Shown: piece after piece, positions 43,201 to 51,243 of the stretch
Layout of the letters: the number at the start of each line of letters is the position of its first letter
Position numbering within the stretch: the stretch's first letter is position 1
NCBI GenBank assembly: GCA_005223125.1
Contig: NJBH01000028.1
Coordinates: forward strand, 1-53,413
Length of the DNA stretch: 53,413 nucleotides
From: Promethearchaeota archaeon Loki_b32
Lineage (GTDB): Archaea; Asgardarchaeota; Lokiarchaeia; Sigyniarchaeales; SOKP01
Direction: 5' to 3'
Notes under the pieces: model-generated
The model's input: only the letters and a program-made list of their open reading frames with translations
The model's database searches: none
Told to the model about the DNA's origin: nothing
Translations under genes and position numbers: made by a program

Positions 43201-44459
43201 TTCTACTTTCACCAGAAAATTTTTCTCTAGGAATTAATCTTGTCTATCTGAAATTTGAGCACTCTAATTACAGAACATCTACTTTTTCATTTCAATTAAT
43301 AATAGACCAAATTGAAATAAATATCGATCCAATAAGTTTTGAAGATTCTATAATCGCTGAAATCGGAGATACTATTAATATTCAAATAGAATTGCTAGAT
43401 CCAAAAACCAATATCTCTATTGAAAATGCGTCTGTGAGATACTCATGGGAATATGGATTAGGTACCTTGAATGAAACAACTCCGGGGATATATCAGGCTT
43501 ATGTTGAATTACCTGCAAATTTACGGGGAACCTATGGATTTGACCTTATTATTACTCCCGATGAATCGACTTATCAAACAACACAATATTCTTTTGTAGT
43601 TGTTATTGGAGATCCCATAGTTAGTGAACCTGGATTTCCAAGCTATTTATTATGGATTATTATAGGTGTATTAATAAGTATTGTGAGTGCCTTAGGCGTC
43701 TTAAGTTTAAGAACTTATGTTTATATGCCAAGAAAGCGTAAAAGAGAAGCAGAATTAATTTCTAAAACTCAGAGATTTAAGGATCTAAAGAATATTCAAG
43801 CTATTGTAATAGTTCACAAATTAAGTGGCATACCAATATACTCTCAAAGTTATTCAATACTAGAGAAACATAAGAAAGAGCTATTTTCAGGATTTATTCA
43901 AGCAATAACTATGATTGGTGAAGAATTCGTTGAAAAAGAAGTAGCTAAACCAGAATCTGCTGAAGCAGAAGGGGGTTATGGAGTTGAAAAGATGATTGAA
44001 TTAGATTTTAAACAATTTTATTGTCTTATCGCGGATATTGAAGATATGAGAGCTGTTTTCATTCTTAAAGAAAGATCTTCTGAAAGATTGAAGAGTCAAA
44101 TCTCCCATCTTATTTTAGCCCTCAATCTTAAACTTTCAAAAGAGTTAGAAAATTGGGATGGATCATTAGATGAATTTGAAATTTTGATTCCAGAAATATT
44201 GAATGAATACTTTGAACTATATTATAAAGAAGCTTTTAGATTGGCAACTGATATCAACCTCATTAAAATGAAAAAGGAAAAGAAATTAACAAAAATGGAA
44301 ATGCGTATTGTAAATGTAATTCAATCAATGTCAAAAGATAATATAATTACTAATCTTAATAATATCGTTGAATTAGTTAGTGAAGAAAATAAAAATCTAA
44401 TTATCGACGCAATTGAATCACTAATTAAACAAAAATTAATTATACCCTTGAACGATTAA
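40263..44459 (+). CDS. Large surface protein with cytoplasmic longin-like and winged-helix parts
   Basis: About 1400 residues. A signal anchor (TIVITFIFLIILLFNVNFF) starts the protein. An ectodomain of about 1080 residues follows, rich in N-x-S/T glycosylation sites and beta-strands. Two modules share a pattern (PYNWTDGTRLFTESASGIYE and RYSWEYGLGTLNETTPGIYQ), like invasin-type Ig domains. One membrane helix (LLWIIIGVLISIVSALGVL) leads to about 250 cytoplasmic residues. These are a longin-like domain (AIVIVHKLSGIPIYSQSY, ELFSGFIQAITMIGEEF, FYCLIADIEDMRAVFIL) and a C-terminal winged-helix-like segment (MRIVNVIQSMSKDN to SLIKQKLIIPL). TTG at 40263 is chosen because AAGGGGA lies six bases before it; TTG 40236 is the alternative. 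It looks like a receptor, but the ligand is unknown. Confidence 0.75.
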   Translation: MHKNLTKSIYNKKKIKTIVITFIFLIILLFNVNFFNQSLQYNNIINNDTEDFGQYDHNLESANGETILFEEIGTALNINDTGVLYKSNQEIMISNQEDLNLSYYLDETNNWKVSRIETTINNLQDTRNWVNNSGFQPVTIFRKNQTFESAHYPYVNMRTRLTIDNTIQEDGAIYIRAHFSNISFDERSPVVDSDHIYLYNKSAYEYFEATGYREDFYSPWTSGDTIYVCYETDNQNNNEYGYFIDYYEFVNDSSNLNLNTKDWKFNHEQSGLYGANTYGCGEIRNATAMFVGYHGDWENEESFTYYADSFSEIYQENISIPRGKIVDAYLSFNYYVEFGFTTNDILMYLAINDKVVYSKGMLTIIESGKSIWHKTGNIPLYLWNNLSRVFETKYIQDQLINVSIGIKKAGISNVTYSNYDDIFGNIIWFDNISLGITTIANATQDGINLTIDNIDFQDQAQWGRATLNLTKGWNTDPVILSLNTTSPELSFNLNTTLYGYHETFSNYNQLYDQGVSYKILENGTIFWTLYHYLYMPPTYEEFEFKIEKPRNWEFLSVLDPFLQTRYFEGGNLGDDYIFINSSNALFAGWYTLTATSPNYLDLSNTKLLKQGQWVQKANFTTSESTQISTQLDYMGDIPDDVGNINLTVYHPNGTIFYEESQTHTNGNVTFSQITFGAFNTIGGLYEYTLVWSNGTALGGLKSDFIVKHQSSITLLKPDDAKIDLRTEGFVGDLIPVRIFLKDSENNLSISNAVVPYNWTDGTRLFTESASGIYETVLNSGDLGTRGLYNIIISSVNIGFVQANLTLEINLGEETNIQVLESDYNIELHANSTIRFKFTNFGGEGIDGALVNISISNESLYTINNPGNSIYNIEFSTLFINEIGIYQLSINFSAVAYEPQYYIYQFQIIQQSVNLSSYIDSQEINENALKTTKFNEHLNISARAISNIDQDYISGGVITFICGTYQKVLAEKPNFWFNTTILLSPENFSLGINLVYLKFEHSNYRTSTFSFQLIIDQIEINIDPISFEDSIIAEIGDTINIQIELLDPKTNISIENASVRYSWEYGLGTLNETTPGIYQAYVELPANLRGTYGFDLIITPDESTYQTTQYSFVVVIGDPIVSEPGFPSYLLWIIIGVLISIVSALGVLSLRTYVYMPRKRKREAELISKTQRFKDLKNIQAIVIVHKLSGIPIYSQSYSILEKHKKELFSGFIQAITMIGEEFVEKEVAKPESAEAEGGYGVEKMIELDFKQFYCLIADIEDMRAVFILKERSSERLKSQISHLILALNLKLSKELENWDGSLDEFEILIPEILNEYFELYYKEAFRLATDINLIKMKKEKKLTKMEMRIVNVIQSMSKDNIITNLNNIVELVSEENKNLIIDAIESLIKQKLIIPLND

Positions 44460-44484
44460 AATAATCAGAAAGCAATCTCAATTA

Positions 44485-44494
44485 TTTTTTTTTT
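44485..44494 (+). terminator. T10 run after the large surface protein gene
   Basis: A run of 10 T begins 26 bases after the stop, with a second run just before the next ATG. Likely transcription end. Confidence 0.4.
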
Positions 44495-44503
44495 ATTTTT
44501 TTT

Positions 44504-45124
44504 ATGAATACTGTTAAAAGTTTAAGATTCACTTGTATTAGATGTGGAAAATGTTGTACTGATAAGAATACAATAGTAAATCTTACATATTTTGATATTT
44601 TAAGAATTAAAAACGGCTTAAAGTTAAATATAGACGAGATAATTGACATCCTAGGTTTTTATACTTTTGACAAACCATTAAGCTCAGAAGAAGAAAAGCG
44701 AATGACTATTTCTCCAATAGAAACAGAAAGAGGATTCGCTTTTATTGGTCTTCTTAAAAATAGTTCGGGTGCTTGTTATTTTTATGAATCAAATGATGAA
44801 AAATGTTTAATTTATAATTTAAGACCTATATTTTGTAAAACTTTTCCTTTTTCATTTGGGATATTAAAGAAAGTGAACAACGAAGTTAATGCTGAGATAG
44901 ATATTTTTTATACTGAAAAAGGGAAAAAATTTTGTCTAGGAATTGGAAAAGATGCTCCTTTAATTGATAAAGATCACTGGATTAATTTAGGAACAAGAGC
45001 ATTACAAGAATTAAAAAAAAACCACAATTTAATAAAGGAATGGAATAATTCTGTAAGGATAGGGAAAATTATTCCAACTGTAAAGAAATTTCTAATTATA
45101 ATCTTCAAACTAGAAAATTTATAA
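44504..45124 (+). CDS. YkgJ-family cysteine cluster protein
   Basis: A 206-residue cytoplasmic protein. The family's metal-binding cysteines are CIRCGKCC (residues 11-18), then ACYFYESNDEKCLIYNLRPI and FCKTFPF. Members are predicted to chelate zinc or iron, or carry an Fe-S cluster, and some act as oxidoreductases or protein-modifying enzymes. The C-terminal 60 residues are helical. No partner is evident from neighbours. Confidence 0.85.
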   Translation: MNTVKSLRFTCIRCGKCCTDKNTIVNLTYFDILRIKNGLKLNIDEIIDILGFYTFDKPLSSEEEKRMTISPIETERGFAFIGLLKNSSGACYFYESNDEKCLIYNLRPIFCKTFPFSFGILKKVNNEVNAEIDIFYTEKGKKFCLGIGKDAPLIDKDHWINLGTRALQELKKNHNLIKEWNNSVRIGKIIPTVKKFLIIIFKLENL

Positions 45125-45182
45125 AGTTTAAATCGTAATTTAGATTAGAATCTTTAATTTTTTCTTAATCTGAATAATATTT

Positions 45183-46820
45183 TTATTTATTCACAGGAAT
45201 ATATTGAGAACTAGCCAATAATGCCCAATATAATATTTCTAATTCGATTTTAAAACCTAACTTGTCGTTTCGCCAATTGAAATTTTGATCAAGATTTTCT
45301 ATATTGAAGAAATCTGTTGTATTTATTATGTAATTCAACATTAAACTGCATAATTCTGGTTCTTTATTTTTTAAGTTAAGTAAATCAAAAATAAGTAGTG
45401 CTCGTGCTGACTCAGTTACCAAATCATTGATAGAGCCATTTGGAGTTATTAATTTCTTAATCTCATTAATATAAGGTGTTTCAAATTGTTTAAGACTTAC
45501 ATTTTTATCTATTAATTTCAATAAAGCTAAATGGTGGTAAATATCCAAAATTGGCTTAAAATTTTCAAGTGTAAACAAATTTATCTTCAACAAGAAGTCA
45601 AAAATTAGATTTCTATTTATACTAATTTTTTGGCTTTTTATTATAAATTTAAAGCAAAGTAATGAATGCAAATTCAATTCTAACTTTTCTGGGATGAATT
45701 TTTCAATTTGAGAATTGATAAAATTTTCAATTTTAATAAGATCAATAAGATCTGTTTTATCATATAAATTTAATTCCGAAAAAAGAGCAAGTCCAAAGAA
45801 AATATTTCTCGATTCTGGAATTTCATTCTTTGAGGAACTAAAAATCTTATTGTTAATATAATTCTTAACAATTTCTAAAATTTCAAAATTAGTAAAAGGA
45901 ACTTCAAGATCTAACATTTTTAGAATAGATATATATAAATACAAACTTTCTAAATCAAAAAAGTCTAGGTTTAATACTTTTGAATTAATTAAGTTAACTT
46001 TTTCAATTCTAAAACTATTTCTTACATCTGGATGAATTGGAGTAAAATGTCCAAAATAATCAAGAAAGGTACCACTATCTAATTCAATATGTATATCATG
46101 ATCAATTTCAGCACTCAATTTGACAGGAGATACACTCTTTTTAGAAATTGATTTAGCTTCTATACTCTCAATCGATGATCTGATCAAATCTTTTTTCGGC
46201 GTTTTTAAAGTCTCAATAATATCTTGTTTCGCTTCACGTAATTGAACTAATATATCTAATTCTGAAACCTCTTTAGACTTAATAAATAAATCTGTAAAAT
46301 TAACATAATTATCAATATCTTGCTGTATAAGGAGTTCTTTAATATTTGGATTAATATATTTTTTCTTAAATTTATCTAACTTTGAGACAAAATATGGAGG
46401 TAATAAATCAAATAAATTTACATTTTCAAGTTTTTTAACTTCTTTTTCAAGTAAATAATCTATCAATATATTGAATAATATCTTATTCACATAATTCATT
46501 AAATAGAATTCAAAATAAGAATTATAATCCTGAATTTCCGATCTGTTTTGATTTAAAGTGCTCATAAAATTATTTTGGGCTTCATTCAACGTATCCATCG
46601 AAACTCCAATTGTATTTAATCCAGTTTTTATTGCTTTTAACATCTTTCTAAGATTTGATATTAAATGTCTTTCACTTTTAGTATCAATTTTTTTATTTAA
46701 ATCGATTTTTTTATACAAAATTAGATCTTTTAAATAGGAATAACTGTTTTGATAAAATTTTAAAATATCATCCCTCATTAAAGCAAAAAAATCCGTAAAA
46801 ATGTCAGTGATCTCTTTCAT
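45183..46820 (-). CDS. Hypothetical helical protein, 545 residues
   Basis: Not recognised. It begins MKEITDIFTDFFALMRDDIL and is almost entirely alpha-helical. A helical, coiled-coil-leaning N-terminal half reaches about residue 185, followed by a charged linker (about 200-235). The C-terminal half has helices of repeat-like character (FFGLALFSELNLYDKTDLID, ARALLIFDLLNLKNKEPEL) reminiscent of helical solenoids. No membrane helix, cysteine cluster or nucleotide motif is seen. It is divergent from the amidohydrolase gene. Confidence 0.55.
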   Translation of the reverse strand: MKEITDIFTDFFALMRDDILKFYQNSYSYLKDLILYKKIDLNKKIDTKSERHLISNLRKMLKAIKTGLNTIGVSMDTLNEAQNNFMSTLNQNRSEIQDYNSYFEFYLMNYVNKILFNILIDYLLEKEVKKLENVNLFDLLPPYFVSKLDKFKKKYINPNIKELLIQQDIDNYVNFTDLFIKSKEVSELDILVQLREAKQDIIETLKTPKKDLIRSSIESIEAKSISKKSVSPVKLSAEIDHDIHIELDSGTFLDYFGHFTPIHPDVRNSFRIEKVNLINSKVLNLDFFDLESLYLYISILKMLDLEVPFTNFEILEIVKNYINNKIFSSSKNEIPESRNIFFGLALFSELNLYDKTDLIDLIKIENFINSQIEKFIPEKLELNLHSLLCFKFIIKSQKISINRNLIFDFLLKINLFTLENFKPILDIYHHLALLKLIDKNVSLKQFETPYINEIKKLITPNGSINDLVTESARALLIFDLLNLKNKEPELCSLMLNYIINTTDFFNIENLDQNFNWRNDKLGFKIELEILYWALLASSQYIPVNK

Positions 46821-46949
46821 GTCTCAAATATTTTATTATATTCTATTAGATATATTGAAAATTATTTATCAATTTTATTATGTTTTTGTATATTTATTTT
46901 TTTCCTTGTTGGTAATCTTTATTATCTGAAGGGTATTAATTTCATTAAT

Positions 46950-48224
46950 ATGCCTCAAGAAAAATCTAGATTAATTATTAAATCAGGAAATGTTTTTGAT
47001 TCAGTTAAAGGGATTTTGAAGGAAAATCAAACAATTGTAATTCGTGAAAATAAAATTCAATGGTGTGGAGAGGATGATGCTTTTGAGAAAGAAACGAATG
47101 ATAAAATTATTGATGTTAAGGGAAAAACAATTATTCCAGGAATGATTGATTGTCATGTCCATTTAGAATATTTGCATGAATTTTTTAGCAACATTGAAAG
47201 AGCAATTCTTCGTAATAAAGAAGCTATGTTCGGATATTATGCGCTTAAAAATGCCCAAGAGCATCTCAAATCCGGTTTTACAACGCTTCGTGATTGTGGC
47301 TCTCAGACTTTAGCACCAGCTTCTCTTCGAAAAGTGTTTGATAATGGATTATTTCTTGGCCCAAGATTAATAGTGGCGCAACGTGGTATCTTTCAATGGG
47401 GTGATCAAGAAGAATTTGGACCACAAGATTGGATCAATTACTTGAGAAAAGATGAAGTAATTAGTGGACCTGATGGAATTATTCATGCTGTTCGTGATCA
47501 GAAAAGAAATGGGGCAGATTTTATCAAAACAACAACTACGGGTGGAGTCCTCCACGGACAAGATAGTAAAGTAGAGTTATCGTTGTGGAATATTGATGAA
47601 CTTAAAGCAATGGTGTTAGAAGCAGAACGCTTGGGTATGCATGTTGCCGCTCATGCGCATGGAAGTTTGGGAATTCATAATGCTGTTCAAGCTAACATTC
47701 ATACAATTGAACATGGAACATTGATTACAGAAGAAACAGCATCAATAATGGTAAAGAAAGGGTTATATTTAGTACCTACTCAATCTGCTATGACAGCAGA
47801 GTTTTCTTCAGAAATGAAGAAAACATTTCCACCAGAGGTTATTGAAAAAGGGGAATATTTAGCTAAAGAAGTTATTGAACATCATAAAATGGCTTTTGAT
47901 AAAGGGGTAAATATAGCATTAGGTACAGATGCACCAGTTGCAAGTGCTCATGGAAATTCGGCTCAAGAATTAATATTAATGGTTAAAAATATGAGGATGA
48001 CTATAGCTGAAGCTTTACAAGCAGCGACTATTAATGCTGCGCGAGCTATAAGAATGGAGGATAAAATTGGATCCATCGAGGAAGGAAAATTTGCTGATTT
48101 AGTAGTTGTCAATGGAAATCCACTTGAAGATTTAACTTTACTACAAAAATCTAATAATCTACATCACATTATAAAAGATGGCAGGATTGTAGCGGAACAA
48201 GGAAAAATCACATATTTTAACTAA
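46950..48224 (+). CDS. Metal-dependent amidohydrolase (imidazolonepropionase/prolidase-like)
   Basis: A 424-residue amidohydrolase-superfamily enzyme. Metal ligands are visible in order: the HxH in IPGMIDCHVHLEY, Lys in FIKTTTTGGV (carboxylated in many members), His in HVAAHAHG and TIEHGT, and Asp in ALGTDAPVASAHG. The N- and C-terminal strands form the usual beta-sandwich (ADLVVVNGNPLEDL). Relatives hydrolyse Xaa-Pro dipeptides or cyclic amides. The substrate here cannot be named. It lies 15 bases before the methyltransferase gene and may be co-transcribed with it. Confidence 0.88.
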   Translation: MPQEKSRLIIKSGNVFDSVKGILKENQTIVIRENKIQWCGEDDAFEKETNDKIIDVKGKTIIPGMIDCHVHLEYLHEFFSNIERAILRNKEAMFGYYALKNAQEHLKSGFTTLRDCGSQTLAPASLRKVFDNGLFLGPRLIVAQRGIFQWGDQEEFGPQDWINYLRKDEVISGPDGIIHAVRDQKRNGADFIKTTTTGGVLHGQDSKVELSLWNIDELKAMVLEAERLGMHVAAHAHGSLGIHNAVQANIHTIEHGTLITEETASIMVKKGLYLVPTQSAMTAEFSSEMKKTFPPEVIEKGEYLAKEVIEHHKMAFDKGVNIALGTDAPVASAHGNSAQELILMVKNMRMTIAEALQAATINAARAIRMEDKIGSIEEGKFADLVVVNGNPLEDLTLLQKSNNLHHIIKDGRIVAEQGKITYFN

Positions 48225-48239
48225 TAGATTGAATATCTT

Positions 48240-48986
48240 ATGGAGAATTCTAGTTTTAACCAAATTGCTAAAGATTACCATTTAAAACGAAAAAAACCAT
48301 GGCGCCCCCTAATATTTTTTCTTGATTATTTAAAAAAAAAGGCTTTTACCTTTAGGGGACCTTCTTTAGATTTGGGGTGTGCCAACGGAAGAAATTTTAA
48401 GTTAATGAATACTCCTCCTAATAAGTTAATTGGATTAGATATTTCTCTCGAATTATTAACAATTGCTAAAAACAATTTGAAAAAAGTTAACCAATTTTCC
48501 CAATATGAATCAAGATTTATTCAACTTTTACTTGGAGATATTGCAAGCCTTCCATTTAGACAGAATTCAATCTATACTATTTACTCAATTGCTACATTAC
48601 ATCATATAAAGAAAAAAAGTGTTAGAAAAGATACAATACTTCAGATGTATGATTTGTTAAAAAAAAATGGCAACCTGATCCTTACTGTATGGCGAAAATG
48701 GCAAAAAAACTTTAGAAATTATTTCTTCTTGGAATGGTTTAAAAGAAATGTTACTGTAAATTATAAAAAACAACAAAAAATTATAGGATTAGAAGAATTT
48801 GGAGACAAGTATGTGTCTTGGACAATTTCTAAAGAACAAAAATCCTATAATAGATTTTATCACTTTTTCTCTAAATATGAACTTAAAAGAATACTAAGGA
48901 TTTTTGATTTAATTGAGTTTAAAATAACAGGTGGTCCAACTAATAAAGACAATTTTTTTATTTTTGCTCGCAAACCTAACCATTAG
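48240..48986 (+). CDS. Trm9/ALKBH8-like SAM methyltransferase
   Basis: A 248-residue class I methyltransferase. SAM motif I is SLDLGCANGRNF, followed by GLDISLELL and IYSIATLHHI. The family-specific parts are the N-terminus (FNQIAKDYHLKRKKPWRPLI), WRKWQKNF in the middle, and YNRFYHFFSKYELKRIL near the end. All resemble eukaryotic Trm9 and the methyltransferase domain of ALKBH8, which methylate the carboxymethyl group of wobble uridine in tRNA. Those enzymes need Trm112 as partner. The stop overlaps the end of the convergent next gene by four bases. tRNA wobble modification is the favoured role; a different substrate is possible. Confidence 0.75.
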   Translation: MENSSFNQIAKDYHLKRKKPWRPLIFFLDYLKKKAFTFRGPSLDLGCANGRNFKLMNTPPNKLIGLDISLELLTIAKNNLKKVNQFSQYESRFIQLLLGDIASLPFRQNSIYTIYSIATLHHIKKKSVRKDTILQMYDLLKKNGNLILTVWRKWQKNFRNYFFLEWFKRNVTVNYKKQQKIIGLEEFGDKYVSWTISKEQKSYNRFYHFFSKYELKRILRIFDLIEFKITGGPTNKDNFFIFARKPNH

Positions 48987-49474
48987 TGACATACGATAGA
49001 ATTGTATGAGTTTAAAATATATGGTTTATAATTCTCATATTGGTCCCCAATTATAGAAGTGTGAATATTAAATAACCGTTCAGTTATATCGCAATAAAAA
49101 ACGCAATGGATTCCATTTTCATGATAAAATCTTTTTCTGAGCATCTTGTTTCGATGACCAAGCCAAAAAGTTATTTCATGACTCATTAACCAATCTCTAT
49201 TTTTTTCTGTAACAACAATTCCAATCGCATTATAAACATCTATCGAGTTCTGGACTTCCTTATAATAAAAAAAGTTCATTCGATCTTTTTTTTCCCAACT
49301 TACCTCCATTTTTGACTCTGGACCCCAAATCTCATCATGCTCATTTTGAGAATGTAAAATAATAGAACCATTATTCTCGTCACCTTCATATTTTATTTCT
49401 TTATACCATTTTGGCATTCTAGTAATAGTTATCCCACATTCGGGTTTATTATATACGAAATAATTATATTCCAT
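48983..49474 (-). CDS. Hypothetical protein, 163 residues
   Basis: Not recognised. A beta-rich, aromatic-rich protein (YFVYNKPECGITITRMPKWY, FWLGHRNKMLRKRFYHENGI, VFYCDITERLFNIHTSII) with no signal peptide or membrane helix. The strand pattern with a closing helix resembles a small single-domain lipid- or ligand-binding fold, but no family was identified. Confidence 0.6.
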   Translation of the reverse strand: MEYNYFVYNKPECGITITRMPKWYKEIKYEGDENNGSIILHSQNEHDEIWGPESKMEVSWEKKDRMNFFYYKEVQNSIDVYNAIGIVVTEKNRDWLMSHEITFWLGHRNKMLRKRFYHENGIHCVFYCDITERLFNIHTSIIGDQYENYKPYILNSYNSIVCH

Positions 49475-49620
49475 ATTCTTTCCCTCTTACATATTTTTGT
49501 TTCAAGAATTAAATTTATTTCTAAAATAAATTTATTGTTTATAAAATTTCTGTGATAGGAAAAATAACTTTACATTCATTTCCAATTCATTAAAAAGTGA
49601 AATATTAAGGATTTAGAAGA

Positions 49621-50217
49621 TTATTTTATTAATTCATTTCCTTCATCAATCCATTTTTTTAATCTGTCAACAGATACTCCTTTTATTAATGCTGCTAATT
49701 CTTCAAGATTTTCTTGGCATAAATCTTCTATATTATTGACACCAAGTTCGATAAATTTTTTCGCTGTTGCTGCACCTAATCCAGATAATTCTGTTAAAGG
49801 AGTTCCAGCAGGTTCAGTTGGAATTTTTTCAAGTTTAACAGGCTTTACTTTTTCCTTCTTTTTAGGTTTAGTGACTGGCTTAGCCGGAGTTATTTTTGGT
49901 TCTACTTTAACAATTTTTTTCGGTTTTGCTTTAATTTTTTCGATTTTAGGTTTATATGGTGTTCTCTTCTTTTCTTTCATAACAAAGGATTTTTTCTTCT
50001 TTTTTACTTTTGGTGTTTTTAAAGATTTAATTTTTTCAATATTTTCAGATTGGGCTGATTTCCTAAAGTAATCGATTTTAATATTGAGTTTCTTTAATAA
50101 TTCAGGTGTTTTTCCCGCTTCTTTAATTTCTTTTAAGGAAAAACCATTACCTGCTCTCATATGAGCATCTATTGCTGGACTCTTTACAATTGCTTCCAGT
50201 GTAGGTTCTTTTTCCAT
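49621..50217 (-). CDS. eL13-like domain fused to a helix-hairpin-helix domain
   Basis: 198 residues in three parts. Residues 15-65 match ribosomal protein eL13: MRAGNGFSLKEIKEAGKTPE, then LNIKIDYFRKSAQSENIEKI. Residues 68-135 are a Lys- and Pro-rich linker (for example KPVTKPKKKEKVKPVKLEK). Residues 138-198 form a helix-hairpin-helix pair (TPLTELSGLGAATAKKFIEL, LCQENLEELAALI, SVDRLKKWIDEG), as in proteins that bind nucleic acid backbones. Archaeal eL13 normally ends after the first part, so this would be a ribosomal protein with an added RNA- or DNA-binding tail. Confidence 0.75.
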   Translation of the reverse strand: MEKEPTLEAIVKSPAIDAHMRAGNGFSLKEIKEAGKTPELLKKLNIKIDYFRKSAQSENIEKIKSLKTPKVKKKKKSFVMKEKKRTPYKPKIEKIKAKPKKIVKVEPKITPAKPVTKPKKKEKVKPVKLEKIPTEPAGTPLTELSGLGAATAKKFIELGVNNIEDLCQENLEELAALIKGVSVDRLKKWIDEGNELIK

Positions 50218-50364
50218 AATTTATCAACAAATTTAAATTAATAATAATTAATCTTGTAAAACTAAGAAAATTTTTATTTTTTTCGATTTAACTTAATGAT
50301 CAAAATTTAGATTGATATAAAACTATAAATTTATCTCTTATAATAAAACTTAATGAAATTTACT

Positions 50365-51000
50365 TTAGATTTTAATAATATCTAACTCTTCTAATTTCTT
50401 TAAAATCTCATTTATTTCTGTGCGCTTTTTGTTTAAATTTCTTGAAATTTTTAAAGGTGAATTTTTTCCAGAGCATTGTAAAGCAACTTGGAAATCGTTA
50501 TCGGTTATCATTCCCATAGTTAAAACTTTTTCTAATACTTTTTTAACAAGTAATAATTTTGGGAAAATTTCTGCTATACGGCCTCCAATTGTAAGGTTTT
50601 CTATATCTGCAATTAAGGTATGAAATCTGCTCTTATCAGTCGTTGCTCTAAAATTTTTAAGATCAGATTGATGCTTTTTCCAAAATCGATTTGCTATTTT
50701 GTGAATGATTTCTTCAATTTTATCTGTGTTATCATCTGCATCAGAAATAGAGCAGAAGAGAATTCTTGATAGATAGTGATAATAAATTAGAATAGTTGAG
50801 TCTTCCGACTGTAAAACTCTGTTCATCTCATTTACTCTTCTTCCTTTAGACATAGATTCTTGAATAACATCAATTGTAGTATTAATTGCATTGAAAAATC
50901 CAGTTAAAATTTCATCTTGAACTTTCTTTAATTCTTTGAAGGTTGATTCGAAAAGAGATATACCATTATCTGCATCTATCAGATAGATTTTATATATAAT
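50365..51000 (-). CDS. Longin-like plus winged-helix protein, odd start
   Basis: A 211-codon frame. The first ATG (50853) falls inside the domain. Upstream residues complete a longin-like fold: YKIYLIDADNGISLFES, ILTGFFNAINTTIDVI, STILIYYHYLSRILFCSISD, then helices. The C-terminal 45 residues look like a winged helix (LQCSGKNSPLKISRNLNKKR to ILKKLEELDIIK). The same order occurs in the cytoplasmic part of the large surface protein at 40263. No ATG, GTG or TTG precedes the domain after the TAG at 51001-51003; ATT 51000 or ATA 50997 are the only early candidates. TTTAATATA lies about 20 bases upstream, so a leaderless message is possible. Confidence 0.65.
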   Translation of the reverse strand: MIYKIYLIDADNGISLFESTFKELKKVQDEILTGFFNAINTTIDVIQESMSKGRRVNEMNRVLQSEDSTILIYYHYLSRILFCSISDADDNTDKIEEIIHKIANRFWKKHQSDLKNFRATTDKSRFHTLIADIENLTIGGRIAEIFPKLLLVKKVLEKVLTMGMITDNDFQVALQCSGKNSPLKISRNLNKKRTEINEILKKLEELDIIKI

Positions 51001-51243
51001 CTAAATTCTCAACCCATTTGTATATTAAAAGAAGTATATGTTCCTAATAAAAAAATAAAAATTTACCAAAATAAAACTATGTATATTAAATTCGATATGT
51101 TAATTTTCATAAAAATATAAATTTACAATACATTCTAAAAAAGCAAATTTAGAATTCTTACAGTTGTTTTTCTTAATCATTAAAATTAAAAATGTAAATT
51201 TTATATCTTTTATAATTAAATTTTATAATCTATGAATTAAATT

